64,000 nt of DNA from contig NZ_JBBDHC010000006.1 of the NCBI RefSeq assembly GCF_037203605.1, forward strand, positions 120,903 to 184,902, in the 5' to 3' direction. Numbering within the stretch: the first letter of the stretch is position 1; every line of letters begins with the position of its first letter. A program made the position numbers and the translations under genes. This DNA is from Denitratimonas tolerans (GTDB lineage: Bacteria > Pseudomonadota > Gammaproteobacteria > Xanthomonadales > Xanthomonadaceae). Below are positions 56,599 through 63,980 of this stretch, piece after piece. A model generated the notes under the pieces. It was not told where the DNA came from, searched no databases, and was given only the letters and a program-made list of their open reading frames with translations.

Positions 56599-57744
56599 TC
56601 AGTCGGAATCCAGATGGGAGGCGTCGATGTCGGCGGTGCGGGTGACGCCCGCCAGGGTCATGGTCAGGCGCAGCTCGCGCTGCACGGTGTCGAGATAGTC
56701 GCGCAGGCCGGCTTCTCCCGCGCCCGCCAGGGCCCAGATCCAGCCCCGGCCGATCAGCGCCCCGCGCGCACCCAGCGCCAGCGCCTTGAAGAGATCGGTG
56801 CCGCTGCGCACCCCGCCGTCGACGAGGATTTCGGCGGCATCGCCGACGGCGGCGGCGATCTTCGGCAGCGCGCGGATGCCGGAGGCCACCGAATCGAGCT
56901 GCCTCCCGCCGTGGTTGGACACCACGATGCCCTCCACGCCGGCATTCACCGCGGCGCGCGCGTCGTCGACGTCGAGGATGCCCTTGAGCAGGATCCTGCC
57001 GCGCCAGCGCGCGCGCAGCCAGTCGATGTCGCGCCAGGTGACGCCCGGATCGAACTGCGCGTCGACCCAGGCCTTGAAGTCATCCAGGCTGCGCGCGCCG
57101 GGCAGCTGCGACTCCAGACAGCCAAAGCGCAGCGGCCGCCCGCGCAGCGCCACGTCCCACACCCAGCGCGGACGCGCCAGCACCTGGGTTGCGCGCAGCA
57201 GGCTCGCCTTCAGACCCGTCGCGCCCAGGCCGTTGCGCGTGTCGCGATGGCGCGGCCCCGGCAGGGGCAGGTCCACGGTGAAGACCAGGGTGCGGCAGCC
57301 GGCCGCCCAGGCGGCGTCGAGGATCACCTCGACCGCACCGCGGTCGCGCAGCATGTAGAGCTGGAACCAGAACGGCGCGCCGCGCGCGGCGGCGACCTCC
57401 GGCAGCGGGCAGACGCCGACGGTGGACAGCGTGAAGGGAACGCCGGCCTCCTCGGCCACGCGCGCGGCGCGGGCCTCGCCGCGGCGGGCCATCATCCCCG
57501 CCAGGCCCACCGGCGCCAGCGCCAGCGGCAGCGCGCAGGATTCGCCCAGCAGCACCGCGCCGGTGTCCACGCGGCTGGTATCCACCAGCACGCGCTGGCG
57601 GATGCGCACGCCGGCGAAGTCGTCCACGTTGGCGGCGAGGGTGCGCTCCTCGCCGGCACCGCCGTCGATGTAGTCGAACAGGAAGCGCGGCAGGCGTCGG
57701 CGGGCGAGCGCGCGGTAGTCGGAAGCGGTCGCGGGCAGGCTCAC
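56599..57744 (-). CDS. FMN-dependent alpha-hydroxy-acid dehydrogenase/oxidase (LldD/MdlB-like)
   Basis: 381 aa. The family signature SNHGGRQLDS, with the catalytic His, is near residue 265. FMN-binding features include FDYIDGGAGEE at the N-terminus, PVGLAGMMARRGE, LLKGILDVDDARAA and VDGGVRSGTDLFKALALGA in parts. It oxidises an L-2-hydroxy acid such as lactate or mandelate to the 2-oxoacid. A GTG start overlaps the stop of the FAD-dehydrogenase gene (GTGA). The TPP-enzyme gene follows after 16 bases. Confidence 0.9.
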   Translation of the reverse strand: MSLPATASDYRALARRRLPRFLFDYIDGGAGEERTLAANVDDFAGVRIRQRVLVDTSRVDTGAVLLGESCALPLALAPVGLAGMMARRGEARAARVAEEAGVPFTLSTVGVCPLPEVAAARGAPFWFQLYMLRDRGAVEVILDAAWAAGCRTLVFTVDLPLPGPRHRDTRNGLGATGLKASLLRATQVLARPRWVWDVALRGRPLRFGCLESQLPGARSLDDFKAWVDAQFDPGVTWRDIDWLRARWRGRILLKGILDVDDARAAVNAGVEGIVVSNHGGRQLDSVASGIRALPKIAAAVGDAAEILVDGGVRSGTDLFKALALGARGALIGRGWIWALAGAGEAGLRDYLDTVQRELRLTMTLAGVTRTADIDASHLDSD

Positions 57745-59348
57745 GGTGCCGCCCCGCCGAGGATCGAGGCCGCCGCCGCGCGCGCGGTGAGGATGCAGCC
57801 GGGCAGGAAGGTGCCTTCCAGCGAACGCCTGCCGCTGGCACCGCCGCCGCCGAAGCCGGCGGCCTCGCCCACGCAGTACAGCCCGGGAATCGGCGCGTCG
57901 CTTGCGTCCAGCACCCGGCTTTCCAGATCCGTGGCCAGCCCGCCCAGGCTCTTGCGGGTGATGAGCTGGGCGTGGATCGCGATGAACGGCCCCGACCCTT
58001 TCTTCGCCAGCGGCGCGGGTCGGCAGGTGCGCAGCGCGTCCGGACCCCAGCGCCGCGCGTGCAGGACGCGGCGGATCTGGTCGTCATTGCCCAGCGCCCT
58101 GCCGGCGAAATTGGCGTCGAAGGCGGCTACGGCGGCGCGCAGCGCGCCCGGATCGACGTGCGCCTCGCCGGTCAGCGCGTTCATCTTCGCGGCCAACCCG
58201 TCGAGTGTCTCGTCCACCAGGAAGTGCGGGCTCTCGGCCTGCATCTGGCGCAGCAGGCGGTGGTTCCCGAAAAGCGTTTCCCTGAGGAAGGGAAGAAAGC
58301 GTTTGTCGCGGATGTGCGGGTTGTGCTCGGCCCCGGAAATCGCGAACTCCTTGGCACCGATACGCCAGTTGAGCAGCTGCCAGGTCCAGGGCTTTTCCTG
58401 CTCGGCCACGCGCCGGCACAGCCAGTTCGTGTCGAAGCCGGTCACCAGCGGCTCGGGGCCGATGCGCCGGCCTCGGTGGTCGAGCCAGAGCGCCGACTTG
58501 CACGGGATCATCGACAGCCCGTGGCCGGGGAAGTGCGGCTGCGGGTGCGGGAAGCCGGCGGCGTAGTTCCACATTTCGCCGGCGTGGGTGACGCGCGCGC
58601 CGAAGCCCTCGGCCAGGTGGTGCAGGCGCCCGTCGGCGAAGGGGTGCGCGCCGTTGAGCATCGCCGCCGGCATCGGCCGGTCCTTCGGCCAGTTGCGGCG
58701 CGCCTCCTCGTGGCCGCCGTTGATGCCGCCCGAAGCCAGCACCACCACCGGCGCTTCCAGGCGCAGGTCGGCGCCGGTGTCCTCGTCCAGCGCCACCGCG
58801 CCGCTGATGCGCCCGCCGCTGGAATCGAGCGCGGTGACGCGGTGCCGGTGCAGCAGGGTCAGCCGCCCGCCGTCGGCCTCGCGCAGCGCCGCGATCATGC
58901 GCCGCGCAAGCTCGCGCGAAGTGCCCCAGACGATGTGGTAGCGCGGCAGCGAGTTGCCTTCGCCAAAGCGCCCGCGCTCCACCCAGTTGACCGCCGGCAT
59001 GAACTTCAGGTCGTGCGCCAGCAGCCAGTCGTGTACGTCCGCGCGCGAGCGCTCGACGTAGCGCCGCGCCCAGGCCATCGGCCAGGCATCGTCCGGATCG
59101 AGCTCGCCGAAGCGCACCCAGTCGGCCAGCGCGCGCTCGGGCGTGTCGGGAATCCTGCGGCGCGCCTGCAGCGGCGTACCCACCAGCGCCATGCCGCCGA
59201 ACGCCCACAGCGCCAGCCCGCCGAAGCGCTCGGGCGTGTCGCGGTCCACCAGGGTCACGCGCAGCCCGCCGCGCAGGCATTCGAGCGCGGTGACGATCCC
59301 GGCCAGGCCACCGCCCACCACCAGCACGTCCGACTGCAGCACCGCCAT
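57741..59348 (-). CDS. FAD-binding dehydrogenase, ketosteroid-dehydrogenase-like group
   Basis: 535 aa. The N-terminal Rossmann fold is VLVVGGGLAGIVTALE. Group features are the second FAD stretch near the C-terminus (GLYCVGEAAGFGGGGASGRRSLEGTFLPGC in parts) and LITRKSLGGLATD. It matches the 'putative FAD-binding dehydrogenase' group related to 3-ketosteroid dehydrogenases and fumarate reductases, so it probably adds or removes a carbon-carbon double bond. ATG 59348 has a GGGGAGG site. It is the first gene of the cluster and is coupled to the LldD-like gene. Confidence 0.88.
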   Translation of the reverse strand: MAVLQSDVLVVGGGLAGIVTALECLRGGLRVTLVDRDTPERFGGLALWAFGGMALVGTPLQARRRIPDTPERALADWVRFGELDPDDAWPMAWARRYVERSRADVHDWLLAHDLKFMPAVNWVERGRFGEGNSLPRYHIVWGTSRELARRMIAALREADGGRLTLLHRHRVTALDSSGGRISGAVALDEDTGADLRLEAPVVVLASGGINGGHEEARRNWPKDRPMPAAMLNGAHPFADGRLHHLAEGFGARVTHAGEMWNYAAGFPHPQPHFPGHGLSMIPCKSALWLDHRGRRIGPEPLVTGFDTNWLCRRVAEQEKPWTWQLLNWRIGAKEFAISGAEHNPHIRDKRFLPFLRETLFGNHRLLRQMQAESPHFLVDETLDGLAAKMNALTGEAHVDPGALRAAVAAFDANFAGRALGNDDQIRRVLHARRWGPDALRTCRPAPLAKKGSGPFIAIHAQLITRKSLGGLATDLESRVLDASDAPIPGLYCVGEAAGFGGGGASGRRSLEGTFLPGCILTARAAAASILGGAAP

Positions 59349-59441
59349 GCGGCCTCCCCGATCCATCCGATCCGTACCTTGGCGGATGGTACAGGGCCTG
59401 GCGCGCGGAAGAGCGTGCGGTGCCGCGCAGTGTCCCCCGCC

Positions 59442-60614
59442 TCATGCGTCGAGCCGCTGCTCCAGCGCGTCCAGCAGTTCCGCCAGCACCCGCGCGCCGC
59501 CGCGATCGGCCGTGTCCGCACGCTGCGCGCGCGCAATCCGCTCGCGCGCGGCCTCGACGTCGCCCTCCAGCGCGTACCGCTCGGCGTGGAGCCATTCGCG
59601 GTGCGCCGAATGGTCGGCCAGTCCATCGGTGCACAGCGGCAGCCAGGCCGCGAGTCGCGCCGGGTCGCGCCGCTGAAGGGCAATGTGGCCGGCGACCGCA
59701 AGGGCCACCGGGCCACGTACGACGGGCGGCAGCGCGGGAAACATCGCCACAAGCTCGCGCGCGTGGGCTTCGGCCGACGCCGCCTCGCCGGCATCCAGCG
59801 CGAAGGCCAGGTGCAGGGCATGGATGTGCGCCCGCATCAGCGGATCTTCGACGCCATGCGTCTCGGGCATCAGCGCCGGCGGCCAGTCGCGCGGGCGGAC
59901 GCCGGCATAGCTCAGGCCCAGAAGGCGCATCGCGCTGAAGCGCGCGCGGCCCATCGCATCGCCACGCAGGATCTGCAGCAGGCTCATCCCGTCGGTGGAC
60001 CAGCCGTGGTGGCGGAACGGGACGAGGTTCACCACAGCCATCGCGAAGCCGGTGACGGCGGCACCGCCGAGGACAGGCGACCACGCCTGGCCCGGGGCGA
60101 AGCCATCCATCGCGATCACGCAGGCCGCGCTCGCGGCCAGATTGGCGATCACGCCGCCCAGCCCGAGGGCGCAAAACGCCGCACGCCCGAAGTCCGCGTC
60201 GCGCGGCAGCATCAGCGCAAAGCCGCCCAGGCCCAGCGCCTGCGCGCCGCGGTAGCCGCGCCATCCGCGCCCGGTGCGTTCGAGGCGCAGCCGGCCCAGG
60301 CCCAGGAGATAGGCGCGCAGTCCGGCCAGCCGTCCTAACGCGACGTGTCCCGCCTCGTGCACGAGCATCTGCGGCCAAATCGCGAGCATCGCGCCGATGG
60401 CTCCCAGGCCGATCTGCGCACCGCTCCACGGCAGCGCGCCGCGTGCGATCGCGACGCCGATCAGCGCGCCCACGACGCCGCCAACGACCGTCGGCACGCG
60501 CGACCCGCCGCGCCGCGCCGGAGGCGACGCAGACACAGGGTCCGGCGGCGGCCAGAGGTCGGCCTCCAGATCGCCCACGGACGACGCATCAGGCGCACGC
60601 TGCACGTCGGTCAT
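59442..60614 (-). CDS. M50-type membrane zinc metallopeptidase-like protein
   Basis: 390 aa. A ~40-residue polar N-terminus precedes four to six hydrophobic segments. The zinc motif HEAGH is at 86-90 inside a hydrophobic stretch, and a later Asp in FRHHGWSTDGMS (about 208) fits the third ligand of site-2 proteases. The C-terminal 140 residues are soluble and helical (TPR-like). M50 enzymes cut substrates within the membrane. Its ATG overlaps the stop of the GNAT gene (ATGA). No family name beyond M50-like can be given. Confidence 0.82.
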   Translation of the reverse strand: MTDVQRAPDASSVGDLEADLWPPPDPVSASPPARRGGSRVPTVVGGVVGALIGVAIARGALPWSGAQIGLGAIGAMLAIWPQMLVHEAGHVALGRLAGLRAYLLGLGRLRLERTGRGWRGYRGAQALGLGGFALMLPRDADFGRAAFCALGLGGVIANLAASAACVIAMDGFAPGQAWSPVLGGAAVTGFAMAVVNLVPFRHHGWSTDGMSLLQILRGDAMGRARFSAMRLLGLSYAGVRPRDWPPALMPETHGVEDPLMRAHIHALHLAFALDAGEAASAEAHARELVAMFPALPPVVRGPVALAVAGHIALQRRDPARLAAWLPLCTDGLADHSAHREWLHAERYALEGDVEAARERIARAQRADTADRGGARVLAELLDALEQRLDA

Positions 60615-61084
60615 GGGCGCGACCCATCGAGCGCTTTACCGAAGCGCAGCGCGTCGCAGCCGTCCTCGTAGTAGTCCGGGATCCGGCCCTGCTCGCGGTA
60701 GCCCGCGCGCCGATAGAGGGCGATCGCCGCCTCGTTGTCGCTGCGCACTTCCAGCCGAAGTTCCCCGCGCCGCGCGTCCCGCGCCTGCCGCTCGGCATCG
60801 GCCAACAGCAGCGCGCCCAGCCCGGCACCGCGCTGCGCCGGATCGACCGCGATCGAATACAGCCGTGCGACGCCGCTGCCGCGGCGCAGGAACAGCAGCG
60901 CGTAGCCGGCGAGCGCCCCCTCGCGTTCGGCCACGCGCAGCCGCGCCGTGGGAGAGGCCAGATGCCGGCGAAACTGGCGCGGCGCGAGCCGGTCACCGGG
61001 AAACATCGCCTCCAGCACCAGCAGGCCATCGAGATCCGAAGGGCGCGCATCGCGCAGGACGGCGGCGGGTTTTTCGCGTGCCAT
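60611..61084 (-). CDS. GNAT-family N-acetyltransferase
   Basis: 157 aa, a single GNAT domain. The acetyl-CoA loop lies in ARLYSIAVDPAQRGAGLGALLL (in parts, about 75-95); LRLEVRSDNEAAIALYRRAGYREQG and DYYEDGCDALRFGK complete the fold. It resembles RimI, but the C-terminal DYYEDG-DALRF pattern is closer to the GNAT half of GNAT/peptidase-C39 proteins that accompany RLAN-type ATP-grasp ligases. No C39 domain is present here. It is co-translated with the M50-like gene and diverges from the ATP-grasp gene. Confidence 0.87.
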   Translation of the reverse strand: MAREKPAAVLRDARPSDLDGLLVLEAMFPGDRLAPRQFRRHLASPTARLRVAEREGALAGYALLFLRRGSGVARLYSIAVDPAQRGAGLGALLLADAERQARDARRGELRLEVRSDNEAAIALYRRAGYREQGRIPDYYEDGCDALRFGKALDGSRP

Positions 61085-61129
61085 GAACGAGTCGCAACCG
61101 CTTTCCGGACCGCCTCATCGCGGCCGCGT

Positions 61130-61144
61130 GATTCTGTCAGAATC
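61130..61144. promoter_or_regulatory. Inverted repeat in the divergent GNAT/ATP-grasp region
   Basis: GATTCTG, one base, then CAGAATC: a perfect 7-1-7 palindrome in the only shared upstream region of the two divergent units, 40 bases before the ATP-grasp start. A shared operator would tie the genes together. No regulator gene is adjacent. Confidence 0.4.
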
Positions 61145-61183
61145 GCCGCCATCCCGCGCCCGTCGAGCGCCTCCAGGCCTGCC

Positions 61184-62680
61184 ATGAGCCGCCTCGTCAT
61201 CGTCGTCGAAAAGCCCTCCGACTGGGGCTCCTACTACCCCTCCGAAGACGTCGTCTCCGCCACCGACTACCTCCAGAACGAAGGCACGGCCGCGGCCAGC
61301 GCCGACGAGCGGGTACAGGTCATCAACCTGTGCCGCAGCTACAAGTACTTGGGCGTGGGCTACTACGTCTCGCTCCTGGCCGAGGCGCGCGGGCACCGCG
61401 TGATTCCCTCGGTGCGCACCCTCAACGACCTGCGCCGCCGCTCGCTCTACGGCTTCGACCTCGACGACCTCAACCAGCGTCTGGGCAAATACCTGCGCGA
61501 CCGCGCCGACTCGGCCGCCTTCAGCATCGGCGTGTACTTCGGCCACACCCGGCACGAACCGCTCGCCGAACTGGCGCGGCAGGTGTTCGAAGCCTTCCCC
61601 TGCCCGATCCTGCGCATCGAGTTCGAACGCGAACGGGTCTGGCAGATCAGCGCGATCAAGCCGACCAGCCTCACCACCCTGGATCCGGAGCAGGAGGACG
61701 TCTTCGCCGCCGGGCTCGACGTCTTCTCCCGCAAGATCTGGCGCAAGCCGCGCGCGCGCAGGCGCTTCCGCTACGAGATCGCGATGCTGCACGACCCCGC
61801 CGAGGTCATGCCGCCCTCCAACAAGCGCGCGCTGCGCCACTTCATCGAGGCAGGCAAGACGCTCGGCATCGAGGTCGATCCCATCACCCGCGCCGACTAC
61901 TCGCGCCTGCCCGAATACGACGGGCTCTTCATCCGCGAAACCACCTCGCTCGACAATCACACCTACCGCTTCTCCCACCGCGCCGAGCGCGAAGGCATGG
62001 TCGTCATCGACGATCCGGTATCGATCCTGCGCTGCACCAACAAGATCTACCTCAACGATCTCCTGCACGCGAAAAAGCTCGCCACCCCGCGCACCGAAAT
62101 CATGTTCCGCGACAGCGACGCCCAGCTCGCCGCGCTGGGCGATACGCTCGGCTATCCGCTGGTGCTCAAGATTCCCGACGCCTCCTTCTCGCGCGGCGTG
62201 GTCAAGGTCGAAGACGAAGCCGCGCTGCGCACCGCCGCCGCGCAGCTGTTCCAGCACAGCGCGCTGCTGATCGCCCAGGAGTTCATGTATACCGAATTCG
62301 ATTGGCGCATCGGCGTACTCAACGGCCAGCCGCTCTACGCCTGCCAGTACTTCATGTCGCGCGGCCACTGGCAGATTTACGACCACGCCCACGGCAGCGC
62401 CCGCGGCCAGCCGCGCGCCGGCGGCTTCAAGACCCTGCCCGTGCGCGATGCCCCGGCCGCCGTGGTGAAACTCGCGCAGAAAGCCACCGCGCCCATCGGC
62501 AACGGGCTCTACGGCGTGGACATCAAGAGCGATGGCGCGCGCACCGTGGTGATCGAAGTCAACGACAACCCCTCCATCGACGCCGGCGTGGAAGACCTCT
62601 ATCTCGGCGAGGATCTCTACCGCCGCATCATGGCCGAATTCCTGCGCCGGCTGGAACGCAAGCGCCTGGGTATCGGCTGA
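61184..62680 (+). CDS. RimK-type ATP-grasp ligase with N-terminal RLAN domain
   Basis: 498 aa. The first ~160 residues match the RLAN (RimK-like ATP-grasp N-terminal) domain: VVEKPSDWGSYYPSEDVV, RVQVINLCRSYKYLGVGYYVSLLAEARGHRVIP in parts. The ATP-grasp fold follows, with SILRCTNKIYLNDLL (about 283), YPLVLKIPDASFSRGVVKV and the Mg-binding VIEVNDNPSIDAG (about 462). RimK-like enzymes join an amino acid or amine to a carboxyl group through an acyl phosphate. Substrates for RLAN proteins are unknown. ATG 61184 is used. The next base after its stop is integron-integrase debris. Confidence 0.92.
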   Translation: MSRLVIVVEKPSDWGSYYPSEDVVSATDYLQNEGTAAASADERVQVINLCRSYKYLGVGYYVSLLAEARGHRVIPSVRTLNDLRRRSLYGFDLDDLNQRLGKYLRDRADSAAFSIGVYFGHTRHEPLAELARQVFEAFPCPILRIEFERERVWQISAIKPTSLTTLDPEQEDVFAAGLDVFSRKIWRKPRARRRFRYEIAMLHDPAEVMPPSNKRALRHFIEAGKTLGIEVDPITRADYSRLPEYDGLFIRETTSLDNHTYRFSHRAEREGMVVIDDPVSILRCTNKIYLNDLLHAKKLATPRTEIMFRDSDAQLAALGDTLGYPLVLKIPDASFSRGVVKVEDEAALRTAAAQLFQHSALLIAQEFMYTEFDWRIGVLNGQPLYACQYFMSRGHWQIYDHAHGSARGQPRAGGFKTLPVRDAPAAVVKLAQKATAPIGNGLYGVDIKSDGARTVVIEVNDNPSIDAGVEDLYLGEDLYRRIMAEFLRRLERKRLGIG

Positions 62681-63254
62681 CGCCGCCGCCTGCTTCACCG
62701 CGCGCTGCACGGTGGACTCATCGCCGCACCGTCAGCTCGCGCCGCGCGAAGTCCACGTCCTGAATCCGCAGGCGCAGCGCCTCCAGCAGCCGCAACCCGC
62801 TGCCGTAGAGCAGGCTGGCAACCATCCAGGAAACCCCTTCCAGTGCGTCGAGCAGCCGGAACACTTCTTCGCGAGCAAGCACCACCGGCAGGCGATCCGG
62901 CCGCTTCGCCCGCCGGATGTTTTCCATCCACGGAAGGTTTATTTTCAGCACCTCCCGATACAGAAACAGCAGCGCCGACAGCGCCTGATTCTGCGTGGAC
63001 GCCGCCACGTTCGCTTCGGCCGCCAACGCGGTGAGGAACGCCTCCACCTCGCGTTTGCCCAGGTCGCGCGGATGCCGTTTCCCGTTGGCGAGAATGAAGC
63101 GTCGAATCCAGCCGACGTACGCCTCCTCGGTACGTCGCGCCAACCCGAGCCGGCGGAGCCTGCCGCGCACCTCGTCCAGCAGACGCGGGCGCGGCGACGC
63201 GTCCGCTGGCAGCGGCCTTGCACCACCCTTCTTCTCGTGTGACCATCCACCCAT
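62681..63254 (-). pseudogene. intI: Degenerate integron integrase with internal deletion
   Basis: The readable part (62718-63254, 178 aa) matches the N-terminal core-binding domain and start of the catalytic domain of an integron tyrosine recombinase: RRTEEAYVGWIRRFI, STQNQALSALLFLYREVL, LPVVLAREEVFRLLDAL and GSGLRLLEALRLRIQDVDF, with the first catalytic Arg. The frame stops right after ELTVRR. In another frame, 62681-62716 reads STVQRAVKQAA, matching a segment that normally lies ~90-100 residues further on, before HTLRHSFA. So about 100 codons are gone and the His/Arg/Tyr end is missing. It cannot be active. Confidence 0.85.
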
Positions 63255-63289
63255 AGCCCAGCCCCCGGTTCGCCAAGAAACGCTGCAAG

Positions 63290-63399
63290 ATTAGGCTGAC
63301 TGGATAGGCTGCACGATCAGAACAACCCCTTGTTTCGGCTAAGACTTTTGCTTTGCGCCGTCCGTAAACGGCGGGATTAGGCTGCAGAGTTAGGCTGAC
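63290..63399 (+). other. attI-like region of the decayed integron
   Basis: Upstream of the integrase start, TTAGGCTGAC occurs twice (63291-63300 and 63390-63399) and ATTAGGCTGC once more at 63376-63385. The last copy contains GTTAGGC (63389-63395), the GTTRRRY core at which integrons insert cassettes. Repeats plus a core next to intI is the form of an attI site. The assignment is by position and motif only. Confidence 0.5.
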
Positions 63400-63415
63400 G
63401 CATGGGGTCGAATTG

Positions 63416-63919
63416 TAGTTAGCTGTTGTTTGTAGCAGTCTCGCAGTCCGTAATTTTGCATGAATGGAGGATAGAACAATGAGGTTGAAAGCTGGCTGTA
63501 TCGTGATAGTGATTGCAGCGTCTGTTAGCTTCTCCGCGGCTGCTTGCGATCCGGAGACAGGGGAACGCCGTCAGATGATCTTCCTAGAGGCTGGAGATAA
63601 GGTGGTGGAGTACTGGGAAATGGTTCCGGCTGATATAAAACCGGTTGAACTGCCCTCGGGGAGAAAGGTTGGCGTGTCCATTGCGCCAGCAACGCCCCAC
63701 AAGTACTTGGAGAACGTGAGTTCCGGTCGCTTCTCACCTGAGCTTGTAGAAATTCGGCTCTATGATCTAGCGGGTGAGGAGCCCGTGGAGACGCACATGT
63801 CTTGGGGTGGCGCAAATTCGGTTCAGGGGTTCGGAGATTTCACGCTGAATCTCCTCAAGCCCGTCTGCTATCAAGCGGAATTCAAATCTGTCAGTGGTTG
63901 AGGTAGCAACAGCTAACTA
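63416..63919. mobile_element. Cassette-like insert bounded by 13-bp inverted repeats
   Basis: TAGTTAGCTGTTG at 63416-63428 is exactly inverted at 63907-63919. Inside is a single gene of visibly lower GC than the rest of the window. The repeats hold near-consensus integron cores (GTTAGCT, AGCTAAC). It may be a gene cassette whose attC site runs past the window edge, or a small element with terminal repeats. Confidence 0.42.
63479..63901 (+). CDS. Low-GC lipoprotein of unknown function (cassette gene)
   Basis: 140 aa. A signal peptide with a lipobox-like SAAAC (Cys about 24) is followed by a small beta-rich domain (VGVSIAPATPHKYLEN, VEIRLYDLAGEEPVETHM in parts). No family recognised. GGAGG lies 8 bases before ATG 63479; an ATG at 63464 would place the ribosome-binding site inside the gene. 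GC content is near half by eye, against about 70% around it, and codon use is mixed, so it was probably acquired. It follows the attI-like region of the dead integron. Confidence 0.8.
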   Translation: MRLKAGCIVIVIAASVSFSAAACDPETGERRQMIFLEAGDKVVEYWEMVPADIKPVELPSGRKVGVSIAPATPHKYLENVSSGRFSPELVEIRLYDLAGEEPVETHMSWGGANSVQGFGDFTLNLLKPVCYQAEFKSVSG

Positions 63920-63936
63920 TGTGTGTATGGACTCCC

Positions 63937-63980
63937 CCGTCAACCCCTGACGGCAGGATTTTGTGAAGCGCCAGCTTCAC
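63937..63980 (+). terminator. Two hairpins after the cassette gene
   Basis: CCGTCA/TGACGG (63937-63953) and GTGAAGC/GCTTCAC (63963-63980) follow the lipoprotein gene; the second is followed by a T-rich run (GGCTTTTGATTCTGCTTTTT). They could be a terminator, or the centre of an attC hairpin cut by the window end. Confidence 0.4.

Noticed and set aside
57972..60338. 788-residue + strand open frame across the FAD dehydrogenase and M50-like genes
   Set aside because: It spans two real genes on the other strand and shows no domain or membrane pattern.
61115..62710. 531-residue minus-strand frame opposite the ATP-grasp gene
   Set aside because: It is a shadow; only its first residues (VQRAVKQAA) are meaningful, as integrase debris before the ATP-grasp stop.
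63301..63389. attC site between the integrase and the attI core
   Set aside because: No RYYYAAC partner for the GTTAGGC core is found in this stretch.
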